A stretch of 64,000 bases of DNA from Bradyrhizobiaceae bacterium Ga0074131 (lineage in GTDB: Bacteria; Pseudomonadota; Alphaproteobacteria; Rhizobiales; Xanthobacteraceae), in NCBI GenBank assembly GCA_001464035.1, contig LNEC01000008.1, forward strand, positions 62,001-126,000. The letters are read 5' to 3'. Positions 16,742-24,994 of the stretch are shown piece after piece. Each line of letters starts with the position of its first letter. Position 1 is the stretch's first letter. A model generated the notes under the pieces. That model worked only from the letters and a program-made list of their open reading frames with translations, did not search any database and was not told the DNA's origin. A program made the position numbers and the translations under genes.

Positions 16742-17953
16742 ATGGCTCGTTCCCGGCTTACGTCGCGTCGCTTGAATTCGCTTCTTCTCGCCGTCTGTTT
16801 TGGTTTGTCAGCCTCTGCGGCGCTGGCGCAGGATGTCGTCAAATTCGGAGCGCCGCTCCCGCTGACGGGTCCGCTGGCGCCTGAAGCCATCAAGCAGCAG
16901 CAGGGATACGATCTCTGGGCCGAGCAGGCCAACAAGGCCGGCGGCATCTCGGTCGGCGGCAAGAAGTACAGGGTCGAGATCGTCTACGCCGACTATCAGT
17001 CGAACACGCCGCGCGCGGTTCAGACCACCGAGCAGATGATCACCCAGAACAACGTCAATTTCCTGTTCGGCCCGTTCGGTTCGGGCGCCACCAAGGCCGG
17101 CAGCAGCGTATCCGAGAAATACAAGGTGCCAACCATTGCGTCGACCGCATCCTCCGCGCAGGTCTATGACCAGGGTTACAAGTATTTGTTCGGTACCTTT
17201 ACCCCGAACGACACGCTGACCACGCCGCTCACCCAAATCGTCAAGGCCAAGGCGCCGGATGTGAAGAAGGTTGCCATTCTGGCGCGCAACGATCTCTTCC
17301 CGCTGGCGATCGCACAGGAGATGGAGAAGTCGGCCAAGGCCAACGGCCTCGAAGTCGTGTATTTCGAGAAATACGCGATCAACACGCTGGATCACTCGGC
17401 AACGCTGTCGCAGATCAAATCGCTGGCGCCGCAATGGATTTTCGTGACCGGCTACATCAATGACCTGCTGCTCGTTCGCAAGCAGATGGCCGATCAGCAG
17501 ATCAAGGCCGGCGTGCTGTCGATGGTCGCGGGTCCCGCTTATCAGGAGTTCATCGATGCCGCGGGTGCAAGCGGCGAGAACATCACCAGCGCCGCCTGGT
17601 GGCATCCGGCCGCGCAGTACTCCGGCAAGGACATTTTCGGCACGACCGCCAACTACGTGAAGCTGTTCCGCGAAAAGTACAAGTCGGATCCCGATTACGC
17701 GCAGGCCTCGGCGTCAGTTTCGGGAGCGCTGTTCCAGATGGCCATTGAGCGCGCGGGGTCGCTGGACCGCGACAAGGTGCGCGACGAGCTCGCCAAGATG
17801 AACGAGATGACGTTCTGGGGACCGGTGAAGTTCGGGCCGACCGGTCAGATCGACTCGCTGGAGCCGCCAGTGCTTCAGCTTCAGGGTGGAAAAGCCGTGG
17901 TTCTCTCGCCTGCGCTCATCAAGCAGGGCGAATTCAGGCTCGGCGTGAACTAG
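16742..17953 (+). CDS. Branched-chain amino acid-type ABC transporter substrate-binding protein
   Basis: This 403-residue periplasmic receptor of the Peripla_BP_6 type has a signal peptide ending ASAALAQ. The mature start DVVKFGAPLPLTGPLAPEAIKQQQGYDLWAEQ is split here for reading: VKFGAPLPLTGPLAPE then QQQGYDLWAEQANKAGG, the standard Liv receptor opening. GPFGSGATKAGSSVSEKYKVP is the loop that contacts ligand carboxylates. GGAG precedes the start by 5 bases. It heads an operon with both permeases, both ATPases and a CnbZ-like gene. Related receptors in rhizobia bind amino acids but also aromatic and other organic acids, so the ligand is open. Confidence 0.92.
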   Translation: MARSRLTSRRLNSLLLAVCFGLSASAALAQDVVKFGAPLPLTGPLAPEAIKQQQGYDLWAEQANKAGGISVGGKKYRVEIVYADYQSNTPRAVQTTEQMITQNNVNFLFGPFGSGATKAGSSVSEKYKVPTIASTASSAQVYDQGYKYLFGTFTPNDTLTTPLTQIVKAKAPDVKKVAILARNDLFPLAIAQEMEKSAKANGLEVVYFEKYAINTLDHSATLSQIKSLAPQWIFVTGYINDLLLVRKQMADQQIKAGVLSMVAGPAYQEFIDAAGASGENITSAAWWHPAAQYSGKDIFGTTANYVKLFREKYKSDPDYAQASASVSGALFQMAIERAGSLDRDKVRDELAKMNEMTFWGPVKFGPTGQIDSLEPPVLQLQGGKAVVLSPALIKQGEFRLGVN

Positions 17954-17986
17954 CCACTATCGGTCGAAGGAAGGCGGAAGCCCGAC

Positions 17987-18853
17987 ATGCTGGCGGCTCA
18001 GGTTCTGATCAATGCATTGGTGTTGGGTTGCCTTTATGCGTGCATCGCGACCGGCTTCTCGCTGGTCTGGGGCGTTCTGAATGTCATCAATCTGATCCAC
18101 GGCTCGTTCATCGTTCTTGGCGCCTATCTGGCGTGGGGACTCTATCAGTCGCTTCAAATCTCGCCGTGGTATGCGTTGGGCATCGCGGCTCCGGCGTTTT
18201 TCGCACTCGGTTACGTCATTCAGCGTCTAATTCTCAACCGTGTGATCACGGCGCCCGTTCTGGTCACGCTGACTTTGACCTTCGGGCTCGATCTGATTCT
18301 CAACAACGCGATGATCTACTACTTCAAGGCGGATTACCGGAAGCTGACATTGACGCCGCCGATGGGTTCGGTCTCGCTGTTCGACGTCGTTGTGCCGATT
18401 GACCGTTTGATCGCAACCGCATCTGCGCTGGCGCTGACCGGCGTCCTCTATTTGATCCTGCGGCGGCTGCGCGTCGGGCGAGCTATCATCGCGGTCAGGC
18501 TCGACCGTGATGCGGCCAGGTTGATGGGCGTCGATGTCAATTCGATCTATGCGATTGCGTTCGGTCTCGGTGCTGCGCTGGCCGGCTGCGCCGGGGTGCT
18601 GATGGCGCTGATCTTTCCAATCTCCCCGCTGACATCCACCGCCTATCTGGGGAAAGCCTTCGTGGTCTGCGTGCTCGGCGGCCTTGGCAGCGTGTCGGGC
18701 GCGCTAGCGGGCGGCATTCTGCTTGCGTTGATTGAAGGGATTGGTTCGGCGCTGATCGGTCCCGCGCATGCAACGACGTTGTCGTTCGCGCTGCTGATAG
18801 TATTTCTGATCGTGCGTCCCCAAGGCCTGCTCGGCCGAAAGGGTTTTGAATGA
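17987..18853 (+). CDS. Liv-type ABC permease (LivH)
   Basis: This 288-residue inner-membrane protein has about eight hydrophobic segments and opens AAQVLINALVLGCLYACIATGFSLVWGVLNVINLIHG, the LivH signature region. The conserved ATP-binding-cassette contact loop is near ARLMGVDVNSIYAIAFGLGAALAG. It begins 33 bases after the receptor gene, and its stop overlaps the LivM start as ATGA, so translation is coupled. Confidence 0.92.
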   Translation: MLAAQVLINALVLGCLYACIATGFSLVWGVLNVINLIHGSFIVLGAYLAWGLYQSLQISPWYALGIAAPAFFALGYVIQRLILNRVITAPVLVTLTLTFGLDLILNNAMIYYFKADYRKLTLTPPMGSVSLFDVVVPIDRLIATASALALTGVLYLILRRLRVGRAIIAVRLDRDAARLMGVDVNSIYAIAFGLGAALAGCAGVLMALIFPISPLTSTAYLGKAFVVCVLGGLGSVSGALAGGILLALIEGIGSALIGPAHATTLSFALLIVFLIVRPQGLLGRKGFE

Positions 18854-19785
18854 CGCGATCGAACCTTATCCTGCTGGCGCTGGTCGTCGGTATCGCCGCG
18901 TTGCCCATGGTCGGCGGCTCCTACGCGCTACGACTCGGCACCATCGCCTGCATGTACGGTATTCTCGCGTTATCGTGGAACGTCGTCGGCGGTTTGGCAG
19001 GCTATCCGTCGTTTGCGACCGCTGCGTTCTTCGGTTTCGGCGCTTACACGGCGGGTGTCCTGCTCGGCAAAGGCGTGCCGTTGGTGGTTTCGGTTCCCGC
19101 AGCGGGGGTGGCCTCCTTTGTGCTGGCGTGTCTGCTTGGCGCGGCGCTGCTTCGCCTGCGCGGCCACTACTTTGCAATCGCCAGCCTGTCGCTGATCGAG
19201 GTGTTCCGTGAACTCGTCAACAATGCCACCGATCTCACCGGCGGCGGCATGGGATTGAACATCCCGCTGACCTCGACGGCCGGCGTGATGGCGGATGCGA
19301 CGTTCTTCTTCTACGTGATGTGGGGACTGCTGGTCGGCACCGCGTTGATGGTCGTTGTGGTCGCAGGTTCCAAGCTCGGTTTCGGCCTCGCATGTATCCG
19401 GCAGAACGAAACCGCCGCCAATATGATCGGGCTTAACACCACGCTCTACAAGAGCGTCGCGTTCGGGCTATCCGCTGGCTTTGTCGGCGCTGCGGGTGGG
19501 GTTTACGCAGCGTGGGTTCATTACATTGATCCGTCCGATGTGTTCGACATTCTTTACTCGGTGAAGCCGATCGTGATGGCGTTGATCGGAGGGCTCGGCT
19601 CGCCGCTCGGCGTCCTCATCGGGGCCTTCGTGTATCTCGGGCTGGAGGAGGTGGTCTGGCGCAACTACATCCAGATCCACAGCGGCGTGCTCGGCATTCT
19701 GATCGTCGTTCTGTTGCTGTTCCTGCCACACGGATTGATGTCGCTACGGTCTCAGCTTCTTGCATGGAGGCCGAAGCGTGTCTGA
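18850..19785 (+). CDS. Liv-type ABC permease (LivM)
   Basis: This 311-residue integral membrane protein contains the LivM landmarks LSWNVVGGLAGYPSFATAAFFGFGAYTAG and FGLACIRQNETAANMIGLNTTLYKSVAFGLSAGFVG, the second being the EAA-like loop docking onto the ATPases. It pairs with the LivH protein to form the channel. Overlaps: ATGA with LivH and 8 bases with LivG. Confidence 0.92.
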   Translation: MTRSNLILLALVVGIAALPMVGGSYALRLGTIACMYGILALSWNVVGGLAGYPSFATAAFFGFGAYTAGVLLGKGVPLVVSVPAAGVASFVLACLLGAALLRLRGHYFAIASLSLIEVFRELVNNATDLTGGGMGLNIPLTSTAGVMADATFFFYVMWGLLVGTALMVVVVAGSKLGFGLACIRQNETAANMIGLNTTLYKSVAFGLSAGFVGAAGGVYAAWVHYIDPSDVFDILYSVKPIVMALIGGLGSPLGVLIGAFVYLGLEEVVWRNYIQIHSGVLGILIVVLLLFLPHGLMSLRSQLLAWRPKRV

Positions 19786-20527
19786 AATCCTCCAGCTCCA
19801 CTCCATCTCGCGGAATTTCAGCGGCTTGAAAGCGCTGCGCGATGTCTCGCTCGGTATCAGCAAAGGCGAGGTTCTCGGCCTCATCGGCCCGAACGGCGCG
19901 GGGAAGACGACGCTTGTCAACGTGGTTACAGGCGTCACACCGGCAAGCTCGGGCACGGTGATGTTCCTGGGGCAGGATATCACACGTGTGAAGACCTACC
20001 AGTCCGCGCGTCTCGGCCTGTCGCGTACGTTCCAGGTCGTGCAGCCGTTCGCGGAATTCAGTGCGCTGGATAATGTCGCTGCGGCGGCGTTGTTCTCGCA
20101 ACCCGGCGAGAGCATCAAATCGGCGCGGGAGGAAGCGCGCGCGCATCTGGCGTTCGTCGGCCTTGAAGCGCAGTCGGATCAACCCGCAGCGACGCTGACC
20201 CTGGCGATGCGCAAGCGCCTTGAACTCGCAAAGGCGCTCGCGATGAAGCCGAAGCTGCTGTTCCTTGACGAAGTCAATGCAGGCCTCAACAGCGCGGAAG
20301 TCGAACGCGCGACGCGACTTATCCATCAGCTTGCAGAAAACGGCATCACCATCGTGATGATCGAGCATCTGATGAAGGTCGTGCTGAATGTCTGTACGCG
20401 GATCGCGGTGTTGCACAATGGACAGTTGATCGCCGACGGCGCTCCGCGGGATGTCATCAAGAATCCGGCCGTCGTTGAGGCCTATCTCGGTCAGCAGTAT
20501 GCGCAAAGGGCCGGCGCCCGTGGCTGA
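19778..20527 (+). CDS. Liv-type ABC ATPase (LivG), unusual signature motif
   Basis: This 249-residue ATPase starts at GTG 19778, preceded by GGAGG at 19766-19770, overlapping LivM by 8 bases. Walker A is GPNGAGKTT and the Q loop lies near SRTFQVVQPF. The signature, normally LSxGQ, reads LTLAMRKRLELAKAL, and Walker B is LLFLDEVNAGLN, with Val replacing the usual Pro. This LTLAM form belongs to a recognisable LivG subgroup and need not mean inactivity, because the partner LivF carries a canonical LSGGEQQ. Confidence 0.9.
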   Translation: MSEILQLHSISRNFSGLKALRDVSLGISKGEVLGLIGPNGAGKTTLVNVVTGVTPASSGTVMFLGQDITRVKTYQSARLGLSRTFQVVQPFAEFSALDNVAAAALFSQPGESIKSAREEARAHLAFVGLEAQSDQPAATLTLAMRKRLELAKALAMKPKLLFLDEVNAGLNSAEVERATRLIHQLAENGITIVMIEHLMKVVLNVCTRIAVLHNGQLIADGAPRDVIKNPAVVEAYLGQQYAQRAGARG

Positions 20528-21251
20528 TGCACCCATCATCGAGTTGCAAAGCTTGCGCGCGGGCTATGGCGAGGTTCAGGTGCTGTGGGGCATCGATCTT
20601 GTCGTCCGAAGCGGGGAGATCACGGCACTGATCGGTTCCAACGGTGCGGGCAAGACGACGCTGATGCGCGCTTTGTCGGGACTGATTCCGATCCAGTCGG
20701 GAAGCTATCGCTTCGACGGCGTGGATCTCGTCGATGCGACCGCAGCCGCGATCCTTTCGCACGGCATCGTTCACGTGCCGGAGGGCCGGCGGCTGTTCGG
20801 CGCCATGAGCATCGAAGACAATCTCTTGATGGGGGCCTATTCGCGCACGTCCGGACGGGCCGAGATCAGCCGCGATATGGACCGCGTCTATGCGACGTTC
20901 CCGAAACTGTTCGAGCGCCGCAATCAGGCGGCGGCGACACTGTCGGGCGGCGAGCAACAGATGTGCGCGATCGGGCGCGGGCTGATGAGCGCGCCGAACC
21001 TGTTGATGATCGATGAATTGTCGCTCGGACTGTCGCCGCTGCTGGTGGAGCAGCTTGTTGCCGCGCTTCGTGCGCTTAACGCCGAAGGCATGTCGATCCT
21101 GTTGGTCGAGCAGGATGTGACGACGGCGCTCGACCTGTGTCATGCGGCTTACGTCATGGACATGGGCCGGATCGTGCGGTCGGGGTCCGGCGCGGAGCTG
21201 CTGGCTGATCCGATCATTCGCGACGCCTATCTCGGCGTGCTCGAAGAATAA
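20520..21251 (+). CDS. Liv-type ABC ATPase (LivF)
   Basis: This ATPase has 243 residues from GTG 20520, overlapping the LivG stop by 8 bases, the same GTG-overlap layout as LivM/LivG. Walker A is GSNGAGKTT, the signature LSGGEQQMCAIGRGL and Walker B LLMIDELSLGLS; PEGRRLFGAMSIEDNL is the LivF-specific block. An upstream ATG at 20499 is a possible alternative start. It completes the five-component importer. Confidence 0.9.
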   Translation: MADAPIIELQSLRAGYGEVQVLWGIDLVVRSGEITALIGSNGAGKTTLMRALSGLIPIQSGSYRFDGVDLVDATAAAILSHGIVHVPEGRRLFGAMSIEDNLLMGAYSRTSGRAEISRDMDRVYATFPKLFERRNQAAATLSGGEQQMCAIGRGLMSAPNLLMIDELSLGLSPLLVEQLVAALRALNAEGMSILLVEQDVTTALDLCHAAYVMDMGRIVRSGSGAELLADPIIRDAYLGVLEE

Positions 21252-21296
21252 CTTGAATGCACTGGCAAAGAAATTTCTGCAGCATGAAGAGGCAAC

Positions 21297-22052
21297 ATGA
21301 TCGAGACTGTCGAAGCAGCGAAAGGCGGTTACAGGTTCATGCCCGGCGTCAGCCAGTATTCCGCCGGAGTCGCGGCGCTGCCGGGATTCACCCTGGAGCG
21401 GGTGCGGTTCACCAAGCCGGTGCCGCTGCGTCAGGGTTTTGATCGCATAGCGCAGATTCTGAAGGATGCCGGCAGACCGCCGGGCGCGTTCGCGGCCTGC
21501 GAATTGCGCTCGCCTGCGCCGTTCACGGAAAGCGGCTTCGCGAAGTTCAATGAAGTGTACACCGGCACCCTGAAAGCATGGGGGTTGCTTCCGGACGGGG
21601 TGAATCCCGTCTCGCGCAGCAATGTGTGCCCGAAGATCGATCCGCCGGCGGAACCAGGCTTCCATGCGTTTACATATGCCGTGCCCGCTGCAAACGCGCC
21701 GACGTCGTTCGTCGTCGCCGGTAGCGGTGAGGCGCCGGAAGGCAAGGGCAGCTATCGCGACCATGCCGTTCGGCTCGGTGACGTCAGCCCGGCGGCGATG
21801 CTTGAGAAGGCGCAGTGGGTCCTGGGTGAGATGGAGCGTCGCATGAGCGCATTCGGCGGCGACTGGAGCAAGGTTACCGCGACGCAGCTTTATACCGTTC
21901 ACGATATCTACCCCTTCATCGAAAGCGAGCTCGGCAAGCGTGGCATTTTCGGGCAGGGTTTGACCTGGTATCTCAATCGTCCGCCGGTGCAGGACCTGGA
22001 ATATGAAATGGACTGCCGCCGCGTGCATATCGAGCGCGTAATCGAGAGTTAG
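21297..22052 (+). CDS. CnbZ-like (2-aminomuconate-type deaminase family) protein
   Basis: This 251-residue protein follows LivF by 45 bases and is probably the last gene of the importer operon. FMPGVSQYSAGVAALPGFTLERVRF, AACELRSPAPFTESGFAKFNEVY and NPVSRSNVCPKIDPPAEPGFHAF resemble proteins annotated as 2-amino-5-chloromuconate deaminase CnbZ, which release ammonia from 2-aminomuconates in nitro- and aminoaromatic breakdown. The match is from memory of family motifs and rests on no alignment. If right, the importer may carry an amino-carboxylate derived from an aromatic ring. No ring-cleavage dioxygenase is present in this window. Confidence 0.55.
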   Translation: MIETVEAAKGGYRFMPGVSQYSAGVAALPGFTLERVRFTKPVPLRQGFDRIAQILKDAGRPPGAFAACELRSPAPFTESGFAKFNEVYTGTLKAWGLLPDGVNPVSRSNVCPKIDPPAEPGFHAFTYAVPAANAPTSFVVAGSGEAPEGKGSYRDHAVRLGDVSPAAMLEKAQWVLGEMERRMSAFGGDWSKVTATQLYTVHDIYPFIESELGKRGIFGQGLTWYLNRPPVQDLEYEMDCRRVHIERVIES

Positions 22053-22178
22053 GGCGCCGGCACTCGCATTGTTGATCCTTGCGATCGCATCGTACCGCCA
22101 GTGGTGGGGCTTTATACAAATGTGCCGTCGCCTGGCGACGTATCCATCACCCGCCTGCGCTCAAGCATCTCCATGGCG

Positions 22179-22357
22179 AAGTCATCTGCTCCGGTCCGGC
22201 CGTGGCTGGACCATCCGGCCGGAATGACCGGCGAGCGAGTGAGATCATGACAACGACGGTTGAAAACCTCGGCGAAGGCGACACCATCAACGGGTCGAAA
22301 TTCGAGGTCAGCCGAGAAACCATCCGCCTGTTCTGCGACGCTTCCCTCGACCCGTGA
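22179..22357 (+). pseudogene. Truncated MaoC copy spanning a gene junction
   Basis: This matches 15034-15206: the last codons of the first MaoC gene (EVICSG, then frameshifted), the intergenic GGAATGACCGGC, and the first 36 codons of the second (MTTTVENLGEGD from 22248). It stops at CDASLDP, immediately before the catalytic NPLH motif, by an in-frame TGA. A ribosome-binding site and start remain, but the product would have no active site. Confidence 0.8.
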
Positions 22358-22713
22358 AATTGTCCGAGGCCGGCAATCAGCGTTCGTTCATGGAATATCC
22401 GATTATTTCTCGCCTTAGCCTTAGCTAAATTAGCCGCAGGTTACTATTCTGCACCACATCCATTCCGGCTCCTAGTGGGCGAAGCGGCGCCGCCGAAGCT
22501 CGGCGGAGAGCCGGACCGAAGTATCCTCCGGCCCGTCGAGACCTTCGCGCGCGCAGCGGATGCGCCACAAGCTCCCCGTGATCGGGGTCGCCTCCAACTC
22601 GCGGGGGATCCCGGAGCGACCGAGCCTGGCTCGACACGTCAGGCTATATCGAGCCCGCCGTTTGTAGCACCGGTCATGAAGCGCGCGCACGCGACGCCAG
22701 TAATGCCAGGACG
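22358..22713. other. Degenerate intergenic sequence, nothing identified
   Basis: These 356 bases lie between the MaoC remnant and the SDR remnant. Open frames on both strands are short and resemble no family I recognise. It appears to be decayed former coding DNA, judging only from its neighbours. Confidence 0.5.
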
Positions 22714-22926
22714 TCAGCAAGTCGGCAGGGCTGGCCACGGGGCGAGCGCCAGCGCCATGCCGTTCTTGCTGGCCGAGCAGCGGACCCCCAGGAGGTGCCG
22801 CGCACCGATGGCGACGAGAAGTTGAGGATTGCGCCCTTGGTGCCGTCTGCGACCACCTTGCGGGCAACCGCCTGAGCAAAGAGGAAACTGCCCTTTGACG
22901 TTGACGTCGAACACACGGTCCCATTA
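22714..22926 (-). pseudogene. Frameshifted remnant of an SDR oxidoreductase
   Basis: On the minus strand VFDVNVKGQF is followed in another frame by FLFAQAVARKVVADGTKG and AILNFSS, then back in the first frame by VRCSASKNGMALALAP. Joined, these give the NVKG, NFSS and SASK motifs of classical short-chain dehydrogenases, with the catalytic Tyr position already lost. At least two frameshifts and the absence of an N-terminal Rossmann motif mark it as dead. Confidence 0.7.
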
Positions 22927-22972
22927 AGTTGACCGATAAGGCCGAAAACAAAAAGCCAATGGGAGGAATCAG

Positions 22973-24127
22973 ATGTCTGATGAAGCGAACAAAGGCGTAG
23001 CCGCAGCCGAGCCCGCCGCGAGCCCCCAGTCCGGTGCCGAAGATTCCGGCTCAAGGAAGGCGCTGAACCGGCGCACTTATCTTAAAGCCGCAGCCGTGGG
23101 CGTCGGTGCCGGCGCACTCGGCTTTCCCGCGATCGCAAAGGCGCAGAACAAGACCTGGAAGCTCAAGCTGCAAAGCAACTGGACGGGTATCGGCATCGAA
23201 TCGCAGGATCGTGCGGCGAATCTCTTCGTCGAGCGTGTCAAAACGTTGTCCGGCGGCCGCATTGAGATAACGAACTTCAATGCCGAGGTGCTGCTCGGCA
23301 TCGGCGAGACCTTCCGCGGCGTCGGCACCGGCGTTGCGGACCTCGCGATTACTTCGTCCGTCTACCACCGTGGTACCGTACCGGTAGCTGAGTATCTTTG
23401 GGCGGTGCCGTTCTTTCCTTTCACGAATGTCGAGTTCTACGAGTACATCTATCAGTTCATGGGCATCAAGGAGCTGTGGCGCGAGGCGTACAAGCCGCAC
23501 GGCGTGATGCACCTCAGCTACGAGTGCTCGGACGAGTGGGGCAGCATGGTGTCGACTCGGCCGATCGCAAAATACGCCGACTTCAAAGGCATGAAGGTGC
23601 GTGCGTTCGGCATCTGGGCCGATTGGCTCGTGCACAACGGCGCATCCATCGTCACGGTGCCGGGTGGCGAGGTCTATACGGCGATCCAGACCAAGATCCT
23701 GGATGCGGCAGCGTTCGGCTCACCAGACGCCTGGGCGGGCATGAAGCTGCACGAAGTTTGCAAGTACTTCATCAACCCCTCGGTAGTGCCGTACGACGTC
23801 TGTGAACTCATCATGAATTTGAAGACCTTCAACGAGATGCCTCCGGATCTCCAGGAGGTGATGCTGTCTGCGACTCGCGTACACAACCTCGATCTTTCGG
23901 CTTTGACCATCCCGACCGACGTGCGCGGGCGCAAGACTCTCGCTGCGGGCGGCATGCAAACGATGATGATGCCCGATGAAGAGCTGACCAAGGCCGCCGA
24001 GTGGTGTTGGAATCGCTTTGTCAGCTTGCGGGGCAAGGTTCCGCACATCGACAAAATGATCGATATCTACACTGAGGCGAGAGAGCTGCACAAAAACTAC
24101 TACGGGCCAAAGCGACTGCCGGCCTGA
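22973..24127 (+). CDS. TRAP transporter solute-binding protein (DctP family), Tat-exported
   Basis: This 384-residue receptor has an extended N-terminus, then a twin-arginine signal NRRTYLKAAAVGVGAGALG (about 32-50), so it is exported folded. The mature part shows DctP features: KLQSNWTGIG, FVERVKTLSGGRIEI, FKGMKVRAFGIWADWL and GGEVYTAIQTKILDAAAFG, the last containing the ligand-contact helix. GGGAGG lies 6 bases upstream. The lysed SDR fragment ends just before it. The QTKILDAAAF helix resembles receptors for 2-oxo or aromatic acids, but the ligand is not assignable. Confidence 0.9.
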   Translation: MSDEANKGVAAAEPAASPQSGAEDSGSRKALNRRTYLKAAAVGVGAGALGFPAIAKAQNKTWKLKLQSNWTGIGIESQDRAANLFVERVKTLSGGRIEITNFNAEVLLGIGETFRGVGTGVADLAITSSVYHRGTVPVAEYLWAVPFFPFTNVEFYEYIYQFMGIKELWREAYKPHGVMHLSYECSDEWGSMVSTRPIAKYADFKGMKVRAFGIWADWLVHNGASIVTVPGGEVYTAIQTKILDAAAFGSPDAWAGMKLHEVCKYFINPSVVPYDVCELIMNLKTFNEMPPDLQEVMLSATRVHNLDLSALTIPTDVRGRKTLAAGGMQTMMMPDEELTKAAEWCWNRFVSLRGKVPHIDKMIDIYTEARELHKNYYGPKRLPA

Positions 24128-24372
24128 GGCTCGCATTCGGTCGCGCTGAGCGCCGGAGAATTCCGAGGTACGATATCACGCAATGCGTCGTACTTTTCGC
24201 ACCGTTGCGCCCGGACCTGGGCCGGCGGTGCTTGGGCGCTCAGGCTGAACTTCTCGAGACAAGCCACAAACTGACGCCGGTAGCGGTCAGACGAGCAACG
24301 CGCAATAGGCATTGACACGATGATGAGATCTTTTAGGCGCTTGCGAACCGGCCTTTCCAGCCGAGATGGGGG

Positions 24373-24942
24373 GTGCCGGTGAAAGCGATCGAGTCCTATC
24401 TGCGCTTCACGGACTGGCTGAATGCCAAGTTTGCCTGGATTGTGGCATTTCTGATATGCCCGATGCTCCTCATCATGATCTGGGAGATCGTGATGAGGTA
24501 CTTCTTCAATTCACCTTCGCAGTGGGCCTACGAGATTTCCCTGTTCTTGTACGGCAGCTACATCGTGCTCGGCGGGGCGTACACGCATCTGGCCGACGGT
24601 CACGTAAATGTCGACATCATCTGGGGTCAGCTCCCGCTTCGAGGACGCGCGCTGCTCGACGTCCTCACCAGCGGCTTCACGTTTCTCTTTCTCGGCGTGC
24701 TGTTCTGGGTATCGCTAAAGCTCACGATCAACTCGTGGCAGATCGGCGAGACCACGATGTCACATTGGAAGCCTATCTACTATCCTCTGCGTACGACGCT
24801 CCCGGTGGGATGCTTCCTCTTCTTGATGCAAGCTCTGGCCAAGCTCATCCGCGACGTAATGATCGTCATCAAGGGTGAGGATGTCTTTCCCGTGCGGGTG
24901 CAGGTGCCATTTACCACGTCCGTTCACGGCTCATCCGTTTAG
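24373..24942 (+). CDS. TRAP transporter small permease (DctQ)
   Basis: This 189-residue protein has four hydrophobic segments, including VAFLICPMLLIMIWEIVMRYFF and the DctQ hallmark SQWAYEISLFLYGSYIVLGGAY followed by HVNVDI. The start is a GTG at 24373; another GTG six bases on is possible. A 245-base gap separates it from the receptor gene, unusually wide for a TRAP operon, with no gene visible in the gap. Confidence 0.9.
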   Translation: MPVKAIESYLRFTDWLNAKFAWIVAFLICPMLLIMIWEIVMRYFFNSPSQWAYEISLFLYGSYIVLGGAYTHLADGHVNVDIIWGQLPLRGRALLDVLTSGFTFLFLGVLFWVSLKLTINSWQIGETTMSHWKPIYYPLRTTLPVGCFLFLMQALAKLIRDVMIVIKGEDVFPVRVQVPFTTSVHGSSV

Positions 24943-24994
24943 CCACAGCGCGTCGATCACCACGCGACGTCGACAATGCCCCAGGAGGACGTGC

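Noticed and set aside
20457..22028. 523-codon open frame on the minus strand opposite livF and the CnbZ-like gene
   Set aside because: It is antisense to genes with intact Walker and signature motifs, and its His/Arg-rich translation has no domain.
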